Shown piece after piece: positions 44,175 to 53,593 of a stretch of DNA of 64,000 nucleotides (the stretch's first letter is position 1; each line of letters begins with the position of its first letter). A model generated the notes under the pieces. It saw only the letters and a program-made list of their open reading frames with translations, did not search any database and was not told the DNA's origin. The position numbers were made by a program, and so were the translations under genes. The stretch comes from an uncultured bacterium (GTDB lineage Bacteria; Bacteroidota; Bacteroidia; Bacteroidales; Bacteroidaceae), in contig CALZUQ010000005.1 in assembly GCA_945829425.1 (NCBI GenBank), forward strand, positions 1 to 64,000. The letters run 5' to 3'.

Positions 44175-45503
44175 ATGTACAAGGATTTTCACACAAGACA
44201 TATACACCTTATTATATATAGGCTGACATTTGTCGTGGCTGCGGTCATGACACTTGCTGTCGTGGCATGCCGGGACGGCAAGAGCACACTAACGGTCAAC
44301 CACGTTGTCAGCACACAAGCCGCAAGGTATGTCAACACCTTAGACGCCGACGCTCCAACCCTCGCCCTCGCCATGCTCTACGAGAGGCAGGAGAAAGACC
44401 GCGAAATAATGAGAAAAGACGAACAGCTGGAAAACCAGGCGGTGATGATCGTAGTCAGCGCGATAATAATAGCTCTGGCGATATGCTCCATAACGGTCAT
44501 GACGATATACAGCCGGAAACTGAAGCAGCACAACCAAGCAATCGTCGCCACGATAAACCAACTCATGGAACAGCAGGGAGAGCTGGCACGACTGAGAATG
44601 GAGAAAAGGGACGGGAAGGCGAAAGTGGACCCTGAAGAAATGCGCATGGCTCACGCCGTTGAGATGCTGCGCGACGACCGGCGCATCGAGTACATAGTGA
44701 GGGACGGGGGCTTCGACAGCACGGAGGCGTTTACACGGAAATTCTACCGCCGCTTCGGCATCTCACCGATATCTTACCGGAAATGGGCCATGAAGGTAGG
44801 AACGGCGAACAGCGAAGAGACAGAAGATAGGGCGGACAGGGCGAAAGAGACGTTCCTCAAGAACGTGTCGCATGAGCTTCGCACTCCGCTGAACCAGATT
44901 TTCGGCTTCGTACAACTGCTCACCGACCCTGACGTGGAACTGGGAAAAGAGGAGAAGAAGGAGTATAACAACATCATTAAGGAACAGACGAAGCACATGA
45001 CTGCCATGCTGAGCAAGTTCCTCGAAATATCGGAATACGAAAACAGCGACGCACTGCTGACTATGGAGACGGTAAACATCAGGGAGCTTATGGAACAGAC
45101 CATGGAGAGCCTGCCGAAACCGAAGCCGGGAGTGGAAGTGACCTTCCGGAACAACAGCGGAGAGGAAACGGTGGTGAGCAACAAGAGAGGGCTGATGCGG
45201 ATAATACAGTGCCTCATGGGCAACGCACAGAAATTTACCGACGAGGGGTATATTGCCATAGAATGCACCAAGCGGAAGCAGGGGAACATCGTGTTCTCTG
45301 TGACAGACACGGGAAGGGGCATAAGCGAAGAGCAGAAAGGGCATATCTTCGAAAGATTCTATAAAGGCGACAACTTCGTGCCGGGAACGGGGCTCGGACT
45401 ACCGTTGGCACGCGAGATAGCCAAGCGCATGAAGGCTGACATAACCCTAGACGAGACATACCGCGCTAAAGGTGCACGCTTCGTACTGGTGCTGCCAACG
45501 TAA
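44175..45503 (+). CDS. Sensor histidine kinase with an internal AraC-type helix-turn-helix half
   Basis: The 442-residue protein begins with a signal-like segment ending in a lipobox-like VVAC (Cys32), a short outer part (33-88), one membrane helix (about 90-112) and a coiled coil (115-150). Residues 155-205 match the second half of an AraC DNA-binding domain: AVEMLRDDRRIEYIVRDGGF then STEAFTRKFYRRFGISPISYR. HisKA follows (NVSHELRTPLN, His233) and a HATPase domain with NAQKF, DTGRGISEEQ and GTGLGLPLAR. No receiver domain follows, unlike hybrid two-component regulators, where AraC lies after the receiver. The start at 44175 gives the complete signal segment; an ATG at 44247 is possible. The first codons contain copy 8 of the AT-rich element. 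Confidence 0.85.
   Translation: MYKDFHTRHIHLIIYRLTFVVAAVMTLAVVACRDGKSTLTVNHVVSTQAARYVNTLDADAPTLALAMLYERQEKDREIMRKDEQLENQAVMIVVSAIIIALAICSITVMTIYSRKLKQHNQAIVATINQLMEQQGELARLRMEKRDGKAKVDPEEMRMAHAVEMLRDDRRIEYIVRDGGFDSTEAFTRKFYRRFGISPISYRKWAMKVGTANSEETEDRADRAKETFLKNVSHELRTPLNQIFGFVQLLTDPDVELGKEEKKEYNNIIKEQTKHMTAMLSKFLEISEYENSDALLTMETVNIRELMEQTMESLPKPKPGVEVTFRNNSGEETVVSNKRGLMRIIQCLMGNAQKFTDEGYIAIECTKRKQGNIVFSVTDTGRGISEEQKGHIFERFYKGDNFVPGTGLGLPLAREIAKRMKADITLDETYRAKGARFVLVLPT
44206..44222. repeat. ACCTTATTATATATA element, copy 8
   Basis: The plus strand reads ACCTTATTATATATAGG. With the 44175 start it encodes HLIIYR in the signal segment; with the 44247 start it lies in the leader. Confidence 0.75.
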
Positions 45504-45715
45504 AGGCGTAGAAACGCTATGAGCCGGCGAAAGGCAATAAAAAGGCAGGTAAAACGGACTCTGAACAAGGAAAAACGGACTCTGAGGAAGGGAAAGAGAC
45601 TTCTGAAGAGACGGAAAGCAATGGAAGAACGGGGATAAAAGGAAGGCAAAGAGCGCAAAAACTCCATGAAATGTCTCATACTTGCAAGAATAATGAGAAA
45701 AAAACATGAGAAAAA

Positions 45716-45746
45716 TTGCGTATTAAAAAAATATGTTGTAACTTTG
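45716..45746 (+). promoter_or_regulatory. tRNA-Pro(CGG) promoter
   Basis: TTG (45716-45718), 20 bases, then TAACTTTG (45739-45746) on the plus strand, 43 bases before the tRNA. Confidence 0.7.
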
Positions 45747-45789
45747 CACCCGCTAAAGCTTCCAGGAGTATGTTCCAGAAGCTGGAAGA

Positions 45790-45862
45790 CGGGATGTAGC
45801 GCAGTTGGTAGCGCACTACGTTCGGGACGTAGGGGTCGGGCGTTCGAGTCGCCTCATCCCGA
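45790..45862 (+). tRNA. tRNA-Pro (anticodon CGG)
   Basis: CGGGATG pairs with CATCCCG, the D-arm is GCGC/GCGC, the anticodon stem CTACG/CGTAG encloses TTCGGGA (anticodon CGG), and the T-arm is GGGCG-TTCGAGT-CGCCT. The discriminator is A and no CCA is encoded. This is the second proline isoacceptor of the window. Confidence 0.95.
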
Positions 45863-45863
45863 C

Positions 45864-45895
45864 AAGAGCTTGGCAGAATTCTCTGCCAAGCTCTT
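45864..45895 (+). terminator. Perfect 14-bp hairpin just after the tRNA
   Basis: AAGAGCTTGGCAGA-ATTC-TCTGCCAAGCTCTT is an exact inverted repeat starting 2 bases after the tRNA. It lacks a long T-tract; it may end transcription or guide 3' processing. Confidence 0.65.
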
Positions 45896-45966
45896 GCGCA
45901 AATAAGGGGGAGGGACTGCGGCAAGCAGGAAAAAAACCGTCACCCCTGAAATAATAAAATATTGAC

Positions 45967-45989
45967 GGTGGGCATTAACAGAACCCACC
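45967..45989 (+). repeat. GGTGGG...ACCCACC leader hairpin upstream of trpS
   Basis: GGTGGG (45967-45972) pairs with CCCACC (45984-45989) 22 bases before the trpS start. It shares AACAGAACCCACCTTAAC exactly with the cdaA leader. Confidence 0.65.
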
Positions 45990-46011
45990 TTAACTAAAAA
46001 ACGAACTTTTT

Positions 46012-47097
46012 ATGGAGAAAGTAATACTTACTGGCGACCGCCCAACAGGCAAGCTGCATATCGGGCATTACGTCGGGTCGCTGCGCCGCCGTGTGGAGTT
46101 GCAGAATTCCGGCGAGTTTGACAAGATATTCATCATGATTGCCGACGCACAGGCTTTGACCGACAACGCCGACAACCCGGAGAAGATTCGCCAGAACGTC
46201 ATAGAGGTGGCTCTCGACTATCTTGCTGCCGGACTCGACCCTGAGAAGTGTAACATCTTCATACAGTCTGCCGTGCCGGAACTGACAGAGCTGACATTCT
46301 ATTACATGAACCTCGTCAGCGTACAGCGTCTGCAACGTAACCCTACGGTAAAGACGGAGCTGGAGATGAGGAAGTTTGAGGGAGGAACACCTACGGGCTT
46401 CTTCACATACCCTATCTCGCAGGCGGCGGACATAACGCTCTTCAAGGCTACCACGGTGCCTGTCGGAGAAGACCAGAAGCCTATGCTGGAGCAGACGAAC
46501 GAGATAGTAAGGCGTTTCAACCATATATACGGCGAGACACTCGTAGAACCAAAGATCTTGCTGCCGGAAAATGCGGCATGTCTCCGACTGCCGGGCACCG
46601 ACGGCAAGGCGAAGATGTCCAAGTCACTCGGAAACTGCATATACCTCTCTGACTCGCCAAAGGAACTGAAGAAAAAGGTAAACTCCATGTACACCGACCC
46701 GGAGCATATACACATAGAGCAGCCGGGACACCTCGAAGGAAACACGGTATTCACATATCTCGACGCATTCTGCACCGACGAGGACTTCCAGAAGTTCCTG
46801 CCGGAATACGCCAACCTCGACGCGCTGAAGGAGCACTACACACGTGGAGGACTCGGCGACGGCACATGTAAGAAATTCCTGTATAACGTACTCAACGACA
46901 GGCTGGAGCCTATGCGCCAACGCAGGAAAGAGTATGAGAAGGACATTGCCGGAGTTTACGACATTCTCCGCAGAGGCACTCAGGCGGCTCGAGAGGTGGG
47001 CATGAAGACTCTCGCAGAGGTGCGCCACGCCATGAGGATAGACTATTTCGACGACAAGGAACTTATCGAGGAGCAACAGAAGAAATATCAGGGATAA
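46012..47097 (+). CDS. trpS: Tryptophanyl-tRNA synthetase
   Basis: This class I synthetase (361 residues) charges tRNA-Trp. The HIGH motif is [14 protein letters not shown] (about 10-23) and the KMSKS loop is [10 protein letters not shown] (about 199-208). [18 protein letters not shown] is the tryptophan-pocket region. A 13-bp terminator follows. Its leader carries the GTGGG/CCCAC hairpin rather than an obvious T-box. Confidence 0.96.
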   Translation: MEKVILTGDRPTGKLHIGHYVGSLRRRVELQNSGEFDKIFIMIADAQALTDNADNPEKIRQNVIEVALDYLAAGLDPEKCNIFIQSAVPELTELTFYYMNLVSVQRLQRNPTVKTELEMRKFEGGTPTGFFTYPISQAADITLFKATTVPVGEDQKPMLEQTNEIVRRFNHIYGETLVEPKILLPENAACLRLPGTDGKAKMSKSLGNCIYLSDSPKELKKKVNSMYTDPEHIHIEQPGHLEGNTVFTYLDAFCTDEDFQKFLPEYANLDALKEHYTRGGLGDGTCKKFLYNVLNDRLEPMRQRRKEYEKDIAGVYDILRRGTQAAREVGMKTLAEVRHAMRIDYFDDKELIEEQQKKYQG

Positions 47098-47182
47098 CAT
47101 CCCTTGGAAAGGTTGCGACATCATACATGACATGACCTTTCAACCGTTTCGGCATAGAGACGTCTCGGAACGGTAAAACTTT

Positions 47183-47228
47183 AAGCCCTGTAAGCAGACC
47201 GTCAGTGTCAGCTTACAGGGCTTATTAT
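47183..47228 (+). terminator. Terminator after trpS
   Basis: AAGCCCTGTAAGC (47183-47195) pairs perfectly with GCTTACAGGGCTT (47211-47223), followed by ATTAT. It may act in both directions. Confidence 0.75.
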
Positions 47229-47348
47229 GTTTGGCTATGAGCTTGCCAAACGTAGTTACGGGCGTGCCTTTCTCCGTTTTCTACGTTAGCACTGCATAGT
47301 TACGGACTTGAATAGATACACATTGTACGCAGCGTTTATCATTCAAGA

Positions 47349-47642
47349 CTATATCGACTGCTCGATGTTCCAAACGAAAGCACGGAGTCCGAGCAGAGGG
47401 TTGTCGACATCGAGCTTGCGGAGCCTCGCAAGGAGGGGTTCTACACGCTGGTCGTCAACGACGGTGATTACCGCCTCGTTCATAGCCGGCCAGGCATGTG
47501 AGCCGAGGTGCGGCTCGCCGGTTGACGTGCCGCACCCCCCGACATCTCTCAGGAGTGTATAACCTCTGCATAAAGAGGATTTCAGAATGTCCGCCACGGC
47601 ATCATGATGTGCCTGGTCGTAGGTTATAAAGACTGATTTCAT
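47349..47642 (-). CDS. PII-like small protein of the RND efflux operon
   Basis: The 97-residue protein has a ferredoxin-like alternation, MKSVFITYDQAHHDAVADIL at the start and EAVITVVDDQRVEPLLARLRKL later, suggesting a PII/GlnB-like fold. The central loop (about 25-50) contains RDVGGCGTSTGEPHLGSHAW, with cysteine and histidines that could bind a metal. It lies 105 bases downstream of the RND transporter gene on the same strand, so it may sense a ligand or metal for the pump. The fold call is by eye and the function unknown. Confidence 0.5.
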   Translation of the reverse strand: MKSVFITYDQAHHDAVADILKSSLCRGYTLLRDVGGCGTSTGEPHLGSHAWPAMNEAVITVVDDQRVEPLLARLRKLDVDNPLLGLRAFVWNIEQSI

Positions 47643-47747
47643 GATATGAATACAGATTTCGTGATAATTCTACAGATTACGTGATGTGAATAACATGTAA
47701 AGCAATGAGAAAGACATGCTGAGTGATGCAAGAAACAGCCACAGCCC

Positions 47748-50700
47748 TTATTTTATCTCACGCTTCTTAATACGCTCAGCCTTCGTACGCTCCCAATATT
47801 CGTCAAGCTCACGGTCATCACGTAGCTTCCTGCGCTGGCGTTTCACGCCAATGCCTCCGAAGACGCAGAACATGGCAGGGACGTAGATAAGCGTGAGGAG
47901 CGTCGAGACACACAAGCCGCCAATGACGGAAACACCGAGAGGACGCCACATCTCAGAGCCGACACCCTGGCTGATAGCCATAGGAAGCATACCGAGAATG
48001 GTCGTCATGGTGGTCATGAGAATAGGACGCAGACGCGAACGGGCAGCGAGCACGGCGGAGCGCGTCAGGGAGTTGCCTCGTTCTCTCAGGAGGTTGGTGT
48101 AGTCAATGAGCACGATACCATTCTTCACCACAATGCCTATGAGCATGATGCTGCCGAGCATAGACATGATATTGAGGTTCGTACCTGTTACGAGCAGTGC
48201 AAGTATGATGCCCGAGAAGGCGAAAGGCACGGAGAGCATGATGATGAACGGATAGGTGAGAGACTCAAACTGAGCCGCCATGACGATGAAGACAAGGATG
48301 ATGATGAGGATGCCAAGCGTACCGAGGTCACGGTTGGAGTCCTGCTGGTCTTCATAAGAACCCGCCACCTGTATGGTCACACCGTTAGGTATGGTGAGCT
48401 GGTCGTAGAGCGACTCGCCAAGCTCCACGCCTTCTGAGAGGGCGTGGCCGTCGGCGAGTACGGCACTCACGGTGACGTAACGCTGGCGGTCCTTGCGCTC
48501 TATGGTCGGCGGTATGGCGCTCTCGGTTATCGTAGCCACGTCGCGGACACGTATATTCTGTCCGAAGCCATTGGGTATGAGCATGTTCTCTATATCCTGA
48601 ACGGTGATACGCGCAGTAGGTTCATAGCGCACCTTGATGTCGTATTCGTCGCCGTCCTCACGGAAGTAAGACATCTGCGAGCCTGAGATGAGGTTACGGA
48701 CATATCCCGCTGCGGTGCTCATGCCAAGGTTCTGCATGGCGAGCTTGTCACGGTCGAAGTTGACGAGGATCTCGGGCTGGTAGTCGGAGCGTGAGATGAA
48801 CACCTGCGTCACCATGTCCGAACGGCGCAGATGGTCAGAAAGCTGGTTTGCCACACTGCCAGTGTTGTCCATGTCATAGCCGTAAATCTCGAAGGTGGCT
48901 GTAGCTTGTCCGCCCATGGCGTCGTTATGGCTGCCTCCGAGGCTCACCTGATATTTCACCAGCTCTGGTATGTCTTTGAGGTCGGCACGCATCTCGTCGC
49001 ATATCTGCGCAAGACCTTTCTCACGCTCTGTCGACGGCACCATCATGATGTTGAACGAAATGATATGCGAGCCGTTGTCGGAAAGCGAGGCGAAGGTGTT
49101 GTTGTCGTCAGCCTGACCGACGGTGAAGTTACAGGTCTCCATGTCTTTGCCGTAACGACGTGTCCACGTCTCGGTAAGGCGTTTGGCAAGGTCCTCAGAG
49201 ATTTCTACACGCGTGCCGATAGGCAGCTGGAGGGATATGCCGACACGTCCGGAGTCGTTGGTAGGGAAGAACTCTGACTTTATGCCGCCCAAGGAGGCGA
49301 GGAATATAGTGCCGAAGAAGAGTGTTATGCAGGCGCAGAGCACCGTGGCTCGGTGGCGCACCGCCCAGTTGATACGCCTCTCATACCACACGTCAAGGCT
49401 GTCGAGGCCTTTCGTCACCGGGGCATAGAGCTTGGTGAACAGTCCGCTCTGCTTCTTCTTGAGCTTGAGGAGCAGCGAGCAGAGCATTGGAGTGAAGGTG
49501 AGTGCAGAGACGGTAGAGATAGTCATGATGATACACATCATCCAGCCTAACTGCTCGAAGAGCACGCCCGCCATGCCCGTTACCATGGTGAGTGGGAAGA
49601 AGACGGCAATCATCGTAAGCGTCGAGGCAACAACGGAGATGGCTACCTCCTGCGTGGCGTGGACGGCAGCCTGCTTGGGGGATGAGCCACGCTCGATATG
49701 TGTCGTGACGTTCTCAAGCACCACAATGGCGTCATCGACGACGTTGCCTATGGCTATGGAAAGACACGACAGGGAAATCATGTTCAGCGAACCGCCTGTA
49801 GCATAGAGATACACGAAGGAGGCGATGAGCGACATAGGGATAGTAATCACGATGATTACCGTGGCACGCCATCGTCCGAGGAAGATAAACACCACGAGGG
49901 CGACGAAGAGCATGGCATAGGCTATCGTCTCCTCAAGAGAGCCTATGGTGTTGAGAATATTGTCGGAGGTGTTGACTATGAGTCCGAGCTTCACGTCGGA
50001 GGGCAGAGTCTTCTGCAGCTTAGGCAACTCTTTCATCACGGCGTCGGCAATGGCAACAGAGTTGGCTCCCGACTGCTTCTGCACGATGATCATGGCTCCC
50101 TGCTTGCCGTTGGTGAAGGTGCGCTGCGAGCGTTCCTGAAGGTTGTCGACAATGCGTGCCACGTCGCGCAGATAGACGTTGACGCCGTTCTTCGTGGCTA
50201 CGACGACATTATTCATCTGCGAGGGGTCGCTGAACTCGCCCTCCACGCGCACCGTGAAGGTCTGCGTTCCGATGTCCACCGTACCGTTTGTAACATTGCG
50301 GTTCTCGGCGCTGATGGCAGAACTGACCTGCATCGGCGAGAGACCGTAGGCCTCCATCTTCTGCGGGTCGAGATAGACGTTGACCTCACGCTCCGGGGCA
50401 CCGGCGATACTTACTGAGCCAACGCCGTCGATACGTGCGAGAGGGTTGGCAACGTTGTCGTCGAGGATTTTATACAACGCTTTCTGCGACTCGTCCGCCT
50501 GTACGGAGAGCATCAGAATAGGTATCATGTCGGTGGAGAACTTGAAGATGATAGGTGTCTGAACCTCGTCGGGCAAGGAGTTCGACACCATGTCGAGCTT
50601 GTCGCGGACATCGTTGGTCAATGCGTCAATGTCGTAGCCGTATTCAAACTGAAGCGTTATGACGCTGACGTTCTCCCTTGACTGCGACGTGATATGTTTC

Positions 50701-50930
50701 AGATGCTCAACAGCGTTGAGTGTGTTCTCAAGCGGGCGTGTAACGTTGTTCTCAATGTCATTTGCCGACGCACCGTTATAGTACGTCATTACCATGATGG
50801 TGTTGGTGTCTATGTCCGGATAAAGGTCGATAGGAAGCTTTATCAACGAGAAGATACCAAAGATTATGACGGCGGCGAAACAGAGGCTCGTCATGATCGG
50901 TCGTTTGACCGCTCCTTCATATAGTGTCAT
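47748..50930 (-). CDS. RND-family efflux transporter (HAE1/AcrB type)
   Basis: The 1060-residue inner-membrane pump exports hydrophobic compounds by proton motive force. It has twelve membrane helices, the N-terminal PIMTSLCFAAVIIFGIFSL start, the IAIGNVVDDAIVVLENV proton-relay helix with paired aspartates, and GGSLNMISL nearby. The second half repeats the pattern with SIMLIGIVVKNGIVLID. It lies between its membrane fusion protein (upstream) and the PII-like gene (downstream). A drug rather than heavy-metal type is favoured because the HAE1 aspartate pair is present, but substrate is unknown. Confidence 0.94.
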   Translation of the reverse strand: MTLYEGAVKRPIMTSLCFAAVIIFGIFSLIKLPIDLYPDIDTNTIMVMTYYNGASANDIENNVTRPLENTLNAVEHLKHITSQSRENVSVITLQFEYGYDIDALTNDVRDKLDMVSNSLPDEVQTPIIFKFSTDMIPILMLSVQADESQKALYKILDDNVANPLARIDGVGSVSIAGAPEREVNVYLDPQKMEAYGLSPMQVSSAISAENRNVTNGTVDIGTQTFTVRVEGEFSDPSQMNNVVVATKNGVNVYLRDVARIVDNLQERSQRTFTNGKQGAMIIVQKQSGANSVAIADAVMKELPKLQKTLPSDVKLGLIVNTSDNILNTIGSLEETIAYAMLFVALVVFIFLGRWRATVIIVITIPMSLIASFVYLYATGGSLNMISLSCLSIAIGNVVDDAIVVLENVTTHIERGSSPKQAAVHATQEVAISVVASTLTMIAVFFPLTMVTGMAGVLFEQLGWMMCIIMTISTVSALTFTPMLCSLLLKLKKKQSGLFTKLYAPVTKGLDSLDVWYERRINWAVRHRATVLCACITLFFGTIFLASLGGIKSEFFPTNDSGRVGISLQLPIGTRVEISEDLAKRLTETWTRRYGKDMETCNFTVGQADDNNTFASLSDNGSHIISFNIMMVPSTEREKGLAQICDEMRADLKDIPELVKYQVSLGGSHNDAMGGQATATFEIYGYDMDNTGSVANQLSDHLRRSDMVTQVFISRSDYQPEILVNFDRDKLAMQNLGMSTAAGYVRNLISGSQMSYFREDGDEYDIKVRYEPTARITVQDIENMLIPNGFGQNIRVRDVATITESAIPPTIERKDRQRYVTVSAVLADGHALSEGVELGESLYDQLTIPNGVTIQVAGSYEDQQDSNRDLGTLGILIIILVFIVMAAQFESLTYPFIIMLSVPFAFSGIILALLVTGTNLNIMSMLGSIMLIGIVVKNGIVLIDYTNLLRERGNSLTRSAVLAARSRLRPILMTTMTTILGMLPMAISQGVGSEMWRPLGVSVIGGLCVSTLLTLIYVPAMFCVFGGIGVKRQRRKLRDDRELDEYWERTKAERIKKREIK

Positions 50931-50983
50931 TCTGCTGGATTTTCAAAAAATAATACAATGTGAGTGGAAAGAGGTGCAGGAGG

Positions 50984-51997
50984 CTATTTCACCACCTCCA
51001 CCTTACGACCGTTGGCAAGACGGCTCTGCCCTGCCACAACGACATAGCTGCCGTCGGCAACGCCGGAGAACACCTCATAGGTCTTGCCGATATGCTTGCC
51101 CAGCTCCACCTTATTATATGATACGGTCTTCGCCGTAGGGTTATAGACATAGACATAACGGTCTCCGGCACCAATCTGCTTCACGAGAGCCTCGTCGGGT
51201 ATTAGGACATGCTTCTCGCTGCCGAAGTTGACGGTGGCACGGGCGAACATGCCGGGACGCACCTTCAGGGCGTTGTTGCTGATGGTAATCTCTACGGGGA
51301 AGGTGTGGGTAGCCTCATCAACCTTCGGATAGACAATGGTCACCTTGCCCGAGAAGGTCTCCCCGGGATATGCGTCAAGGGCGATGTCTATGCCCATGCC
51401 GCACTTCATGTCGCGGTATCTGGTTTCAGAGACATTGATGAGAAGCTTGACAGGGTTAATCTGTTCTATGGTAAGGATAGGCGTTCCGTTGTACATGTCG
51501 CCGTTGTCGTAGTTACGTGCTGTCACAACGCCGCTGATAGGAGCATAGAGCTGTGTGTTCTGTGACATCTGCCGCAGCTGTGTCTCCATGACGTCGAGCT
51601 GCATCTTGGCGTTGTCATACTCTGCCTTGCTCGCTCCTCCTATTTCGTAGAGCTGTCGTGTGCGGTTAAACTCCAGTTTCTGGTTCTCCACCTGAAGCTT
51701 CAGCTGACGGAGGCTGGAAGCGTCAAGCTGCACTACGGACTGACCTTTCTTCACCTGGTCGCCCACTTCAACAAGTATCTTCTCTATGCGGTAGGGAGTG
51801 TTCGGAGAGATATTGTTCTTAACCTCGCTCTCCACTATTGCAGTGTACACCTCTGTCTGCGGCAGGAGGTCGCTCTTCACTTGCATAATCTTAACCTGTG
51901 GCAGTTCCTCTGCCACGCTGCCGGCTTGCTCTTTGTTCTTGTTTCCGCAACTGCATATCACTGTTATGACAGCTGCGAGTAAAAAATATTTCTTCAT
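50984..51997 (-). CDS. Periplasmic membrane fusion protein of the RND pump
   Basis: The 337-residue protein is a lipoprotein-type adaptor: lipobox VICSC (Cys17), a split biotinyl/lipoyl domain (VEVGDQVKKGQSVVQLD, then APISGVVTARNYDNGDMYNG), a helical hairpin between them, a beta-barrel and a membrane-proximal domain. It bridges the RND pump and the TolC-type channel. The gene is 53 bases upstream of the pump gene and 24 bases downstream of the TolC-type gene. Its coding sequence contains a chance-like match to the AT-rich element at 51108-51119. Confidence 0.92.
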   Translation of the reverse strand: MKKYFLLAAVITVICSCGNKNKEQAGSVAEELPQVKIMQVKSDLLPQTEVYTAIVESEVKNNISPNTPYRIEKILVEVGDQVKKGQSVVQLDASSLRQLKLQVENQKLEFNRTRQLYEIGGASKAEYDNAKMQLDVMETQLRQMSQNTQLYAPISGVVTARNYDNGDMYNGTPILTIEQINPVKLLINVSETRYRDMKCGMGIDIALDAYPGETFSGKVTIVYPKVDEATHTFPVEITISNNALKVRPGMFARATVNFGSEKHVLIPDEALVKQIGAGDRYVYVYNPTAKTVSYNKVELGKHIGKTYEVFSGVADGSYVVVAGQSRLANGRKVEVVK

Positions 51998-52021
51998 ATC
52001 TGTATTTTACGCGTTTACGGT

Positions 52022-53341
52022 TTATTCCCTGCCAAGGGTGTAGTCAAGGTCTGCCTTGTTCTGCAGATAGTCGTATATGCTTTGGCTGTACGACAGCTCC
52101 GTCTGTACCAGAGCCGTCTCGCTCTGGTTCAGCTCGAGTATTGTGCCCCGCCCTACCTCATAACGTTTTGAGGATATGACGACAGCCTTGTTTGCCTGAC
52201 GCACGGCTTCGCGGTCGGACTCGATCTTCGAGATTGTCTTGATCATGTTCTGACGGTAGCTCTCTGCCGCCATTGATATCTGGCGGTAAGTGTTTTCACG
52301 TGTGTCGTTAAGTTGCGAGAGCTGTATCCTGTTGTTCTTCAGCTTTGTCCAGTTGCTTGCCTGGAAGAGAGGTATGCTCAATCCGAACGAAAGGGTCGAA
52401 CTGGGAGAGTAACTGTATTTGAAGAGGTTCCAGTTGTCGTTGGAATAGGAAGAATACTGTCCGGTAAGCTGCATGCCCAACGTTGGCATGAAATTCGTGC
52501 GGAGCAGCTTGCGTGTGCGCTCAAGGAGCGAGCGGTTATGGTCTAACTGTCGCAGCGTGGAGTTGTTGGAGATTTCCGCCGGAACGACACTGGCGTTCTC
52601 TAACGTCAGCAACGTTTCGTAAGCCTTCAGTGAGTCGTTGACATTCAGCGTGATGTCGGTATCAATGCCCATAAGCACCTTAAGCTGAAGCATGGCGAGG
52701 GAGAGTCCGGTCTCCGCACCTACCACACTGGAGTGCATGTTACGCATCTGGACCTCTGCGGTAATCTTGTCATATTCGCTGACGCGTCCTGCCTCATACT
52801 TGCTGTTCACCACGTCGTAGTTCTCCTTAGAGACGTTATAGCTCTTCTCAATGACGTCACGGCTGTCTTTCGAGAGGAGCACGCCGTAATACGCTTTGGT
52901 AACCTGGTTGACAAGGTCAAGGCGTGAGCCGCGGGCTTTCTCCTGCGAGAGGAGGATATCCTCTTTCGTAAGCCGCATATTCTGATAGACGGCAGGGGCA
53001 AAGAGGGGAAGGGATAGCGACACGCCGCCCGTAGCTGTCGTCGAGCCGTCCATGCCCATCTTAAACTCGCCCATGGCGGTCTTTATCGCTGCCACCTGAA
53101 TGCTGTGCTGAAGCCCGAGGTCGGCGCTGACGGTAGGGAGCAGTGCCTGCCATGCCTCTGTGTCGGCAACTTTCTTCAGTTCTATCTCTTTGTCTGCAAC
53201 TTTAATGGTGGGGTTCTCCGCCAAGGCTATCTCTATGGCTTTCTCCAACGTAAGGTCGAGGACAGCTTCCTGAGCTGATGTCACAACGGGCAGAAAGACC
53301 AATGAGCAGAGAACAATCTTCTTAAAACTTAATTTGTTCAT
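52022..53341 (-). CDS. TolC-type outer-membrane efflux channel
   Basis: The 439-residue protein has a signal peptide (cleavage after VVTSA, residue 23) and the outer-membrane efflux protein repeats: LTLEKAIEIALAENPTIKVADKEIE and later LNQSETALVQTELSYSQSIYDYLQNKADL. It forms the trimeric exit duct of the pump. It is the first gene of the operon tolC-like, fusion protein, pump, PII-like. Confidence 0.92.
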   Translation of the reverse strand: MNKLSFKKIVLCSLVFLPVVTSAQEAVLDLTLEKAIEIALAENPTIKVADKEIELKKVADTEAWQALLPTVSADLGLQHSIQVAAIKTAMGEFKMGMDGSTTATGGVSLSLPLFAPAVYQNMRLTKEDILLSQEKARGSRLDLVNQVTKAYYGVLLSKDSRDVIEKSYNVSKENYDVVNSKYEAGRVSEYDKITAEVQMRNMHSSVVGAETGLSLAMLQLKVLMGIDTDITLNVNDSLKAYETLLTLENASVVPAEISNNSTLRQLDHNRSLLERTRKLLRTNFMPTLGMQLTGQYSSYSNDNWNLFKYSYSPSSTLSFGLSIPLFQASNWTKLKNNRIQLSQLNDTRENTYRQISMAAESYRQNMIKTISKIESDREAVRQANKAVVISSKRYEVGRGTILELNQSETALVQTELSYSQSIYDYLQNKADLDYTLGRE

Positions 53342-53387
53342 CTTACTTTTTTAACATAAAAAACATCTACAATTCGTAAACCAAGTG

Positions 53388-53395
53388 CAAAGATA
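53388..53395 (-). promoter_or_regulatory. -7 box of the efflux operon
   Basis: TATCTTTG on the minus strand, about 47 bases before the TolC-type start. The -33 box is not obvious. Confidence 0.45.
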
Positions 53396-53517
53396 TAGTT
53401 TTGTAAGCAATTAATTAAAATAGATTATCCTTATTAATAATAATTAACCATAGAAACTGAATTATGTATAAAGTTTAGACAACAGGCTGTCAATTCAATG
53501 AGTATTAGCGAAAAAAA

Positions 53518-53569
53518 ATGAGGACGGCACGGCGCAAGGGATAGAGCCTTGCAACCATGCTGTCCTCAT
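53518..53569 (-). terminator. Terminator of the S9 peptidase gene
   Basis: On the minus strand ATGAGGACAGCA pairs with TGCCGTCCTCAT over 53518-53569, with an inner GCAAGG/CCTTGC stem, and eight T residues follow. It lies 25 bases after the peptidase stop. Confidence 0.85.
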
Positions 53570-53593
53570 ATATAAGGAATAAAGATTAGCCGC

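Noticed and set aside
46012..47097. T-box riboswitch before trpS
   Set aside because: The leader contains only the short GTGGG/CCCAC hairpin; no T-box sequence or specifier stem is seen.
51108..51119. Further copy of the ACCTTATTATAT word in the membrane fusion gene
   Set aside because: It is inside well-conserved coding sequence (residues SYNKVEL), matches only 12 bases, and is probably chance.
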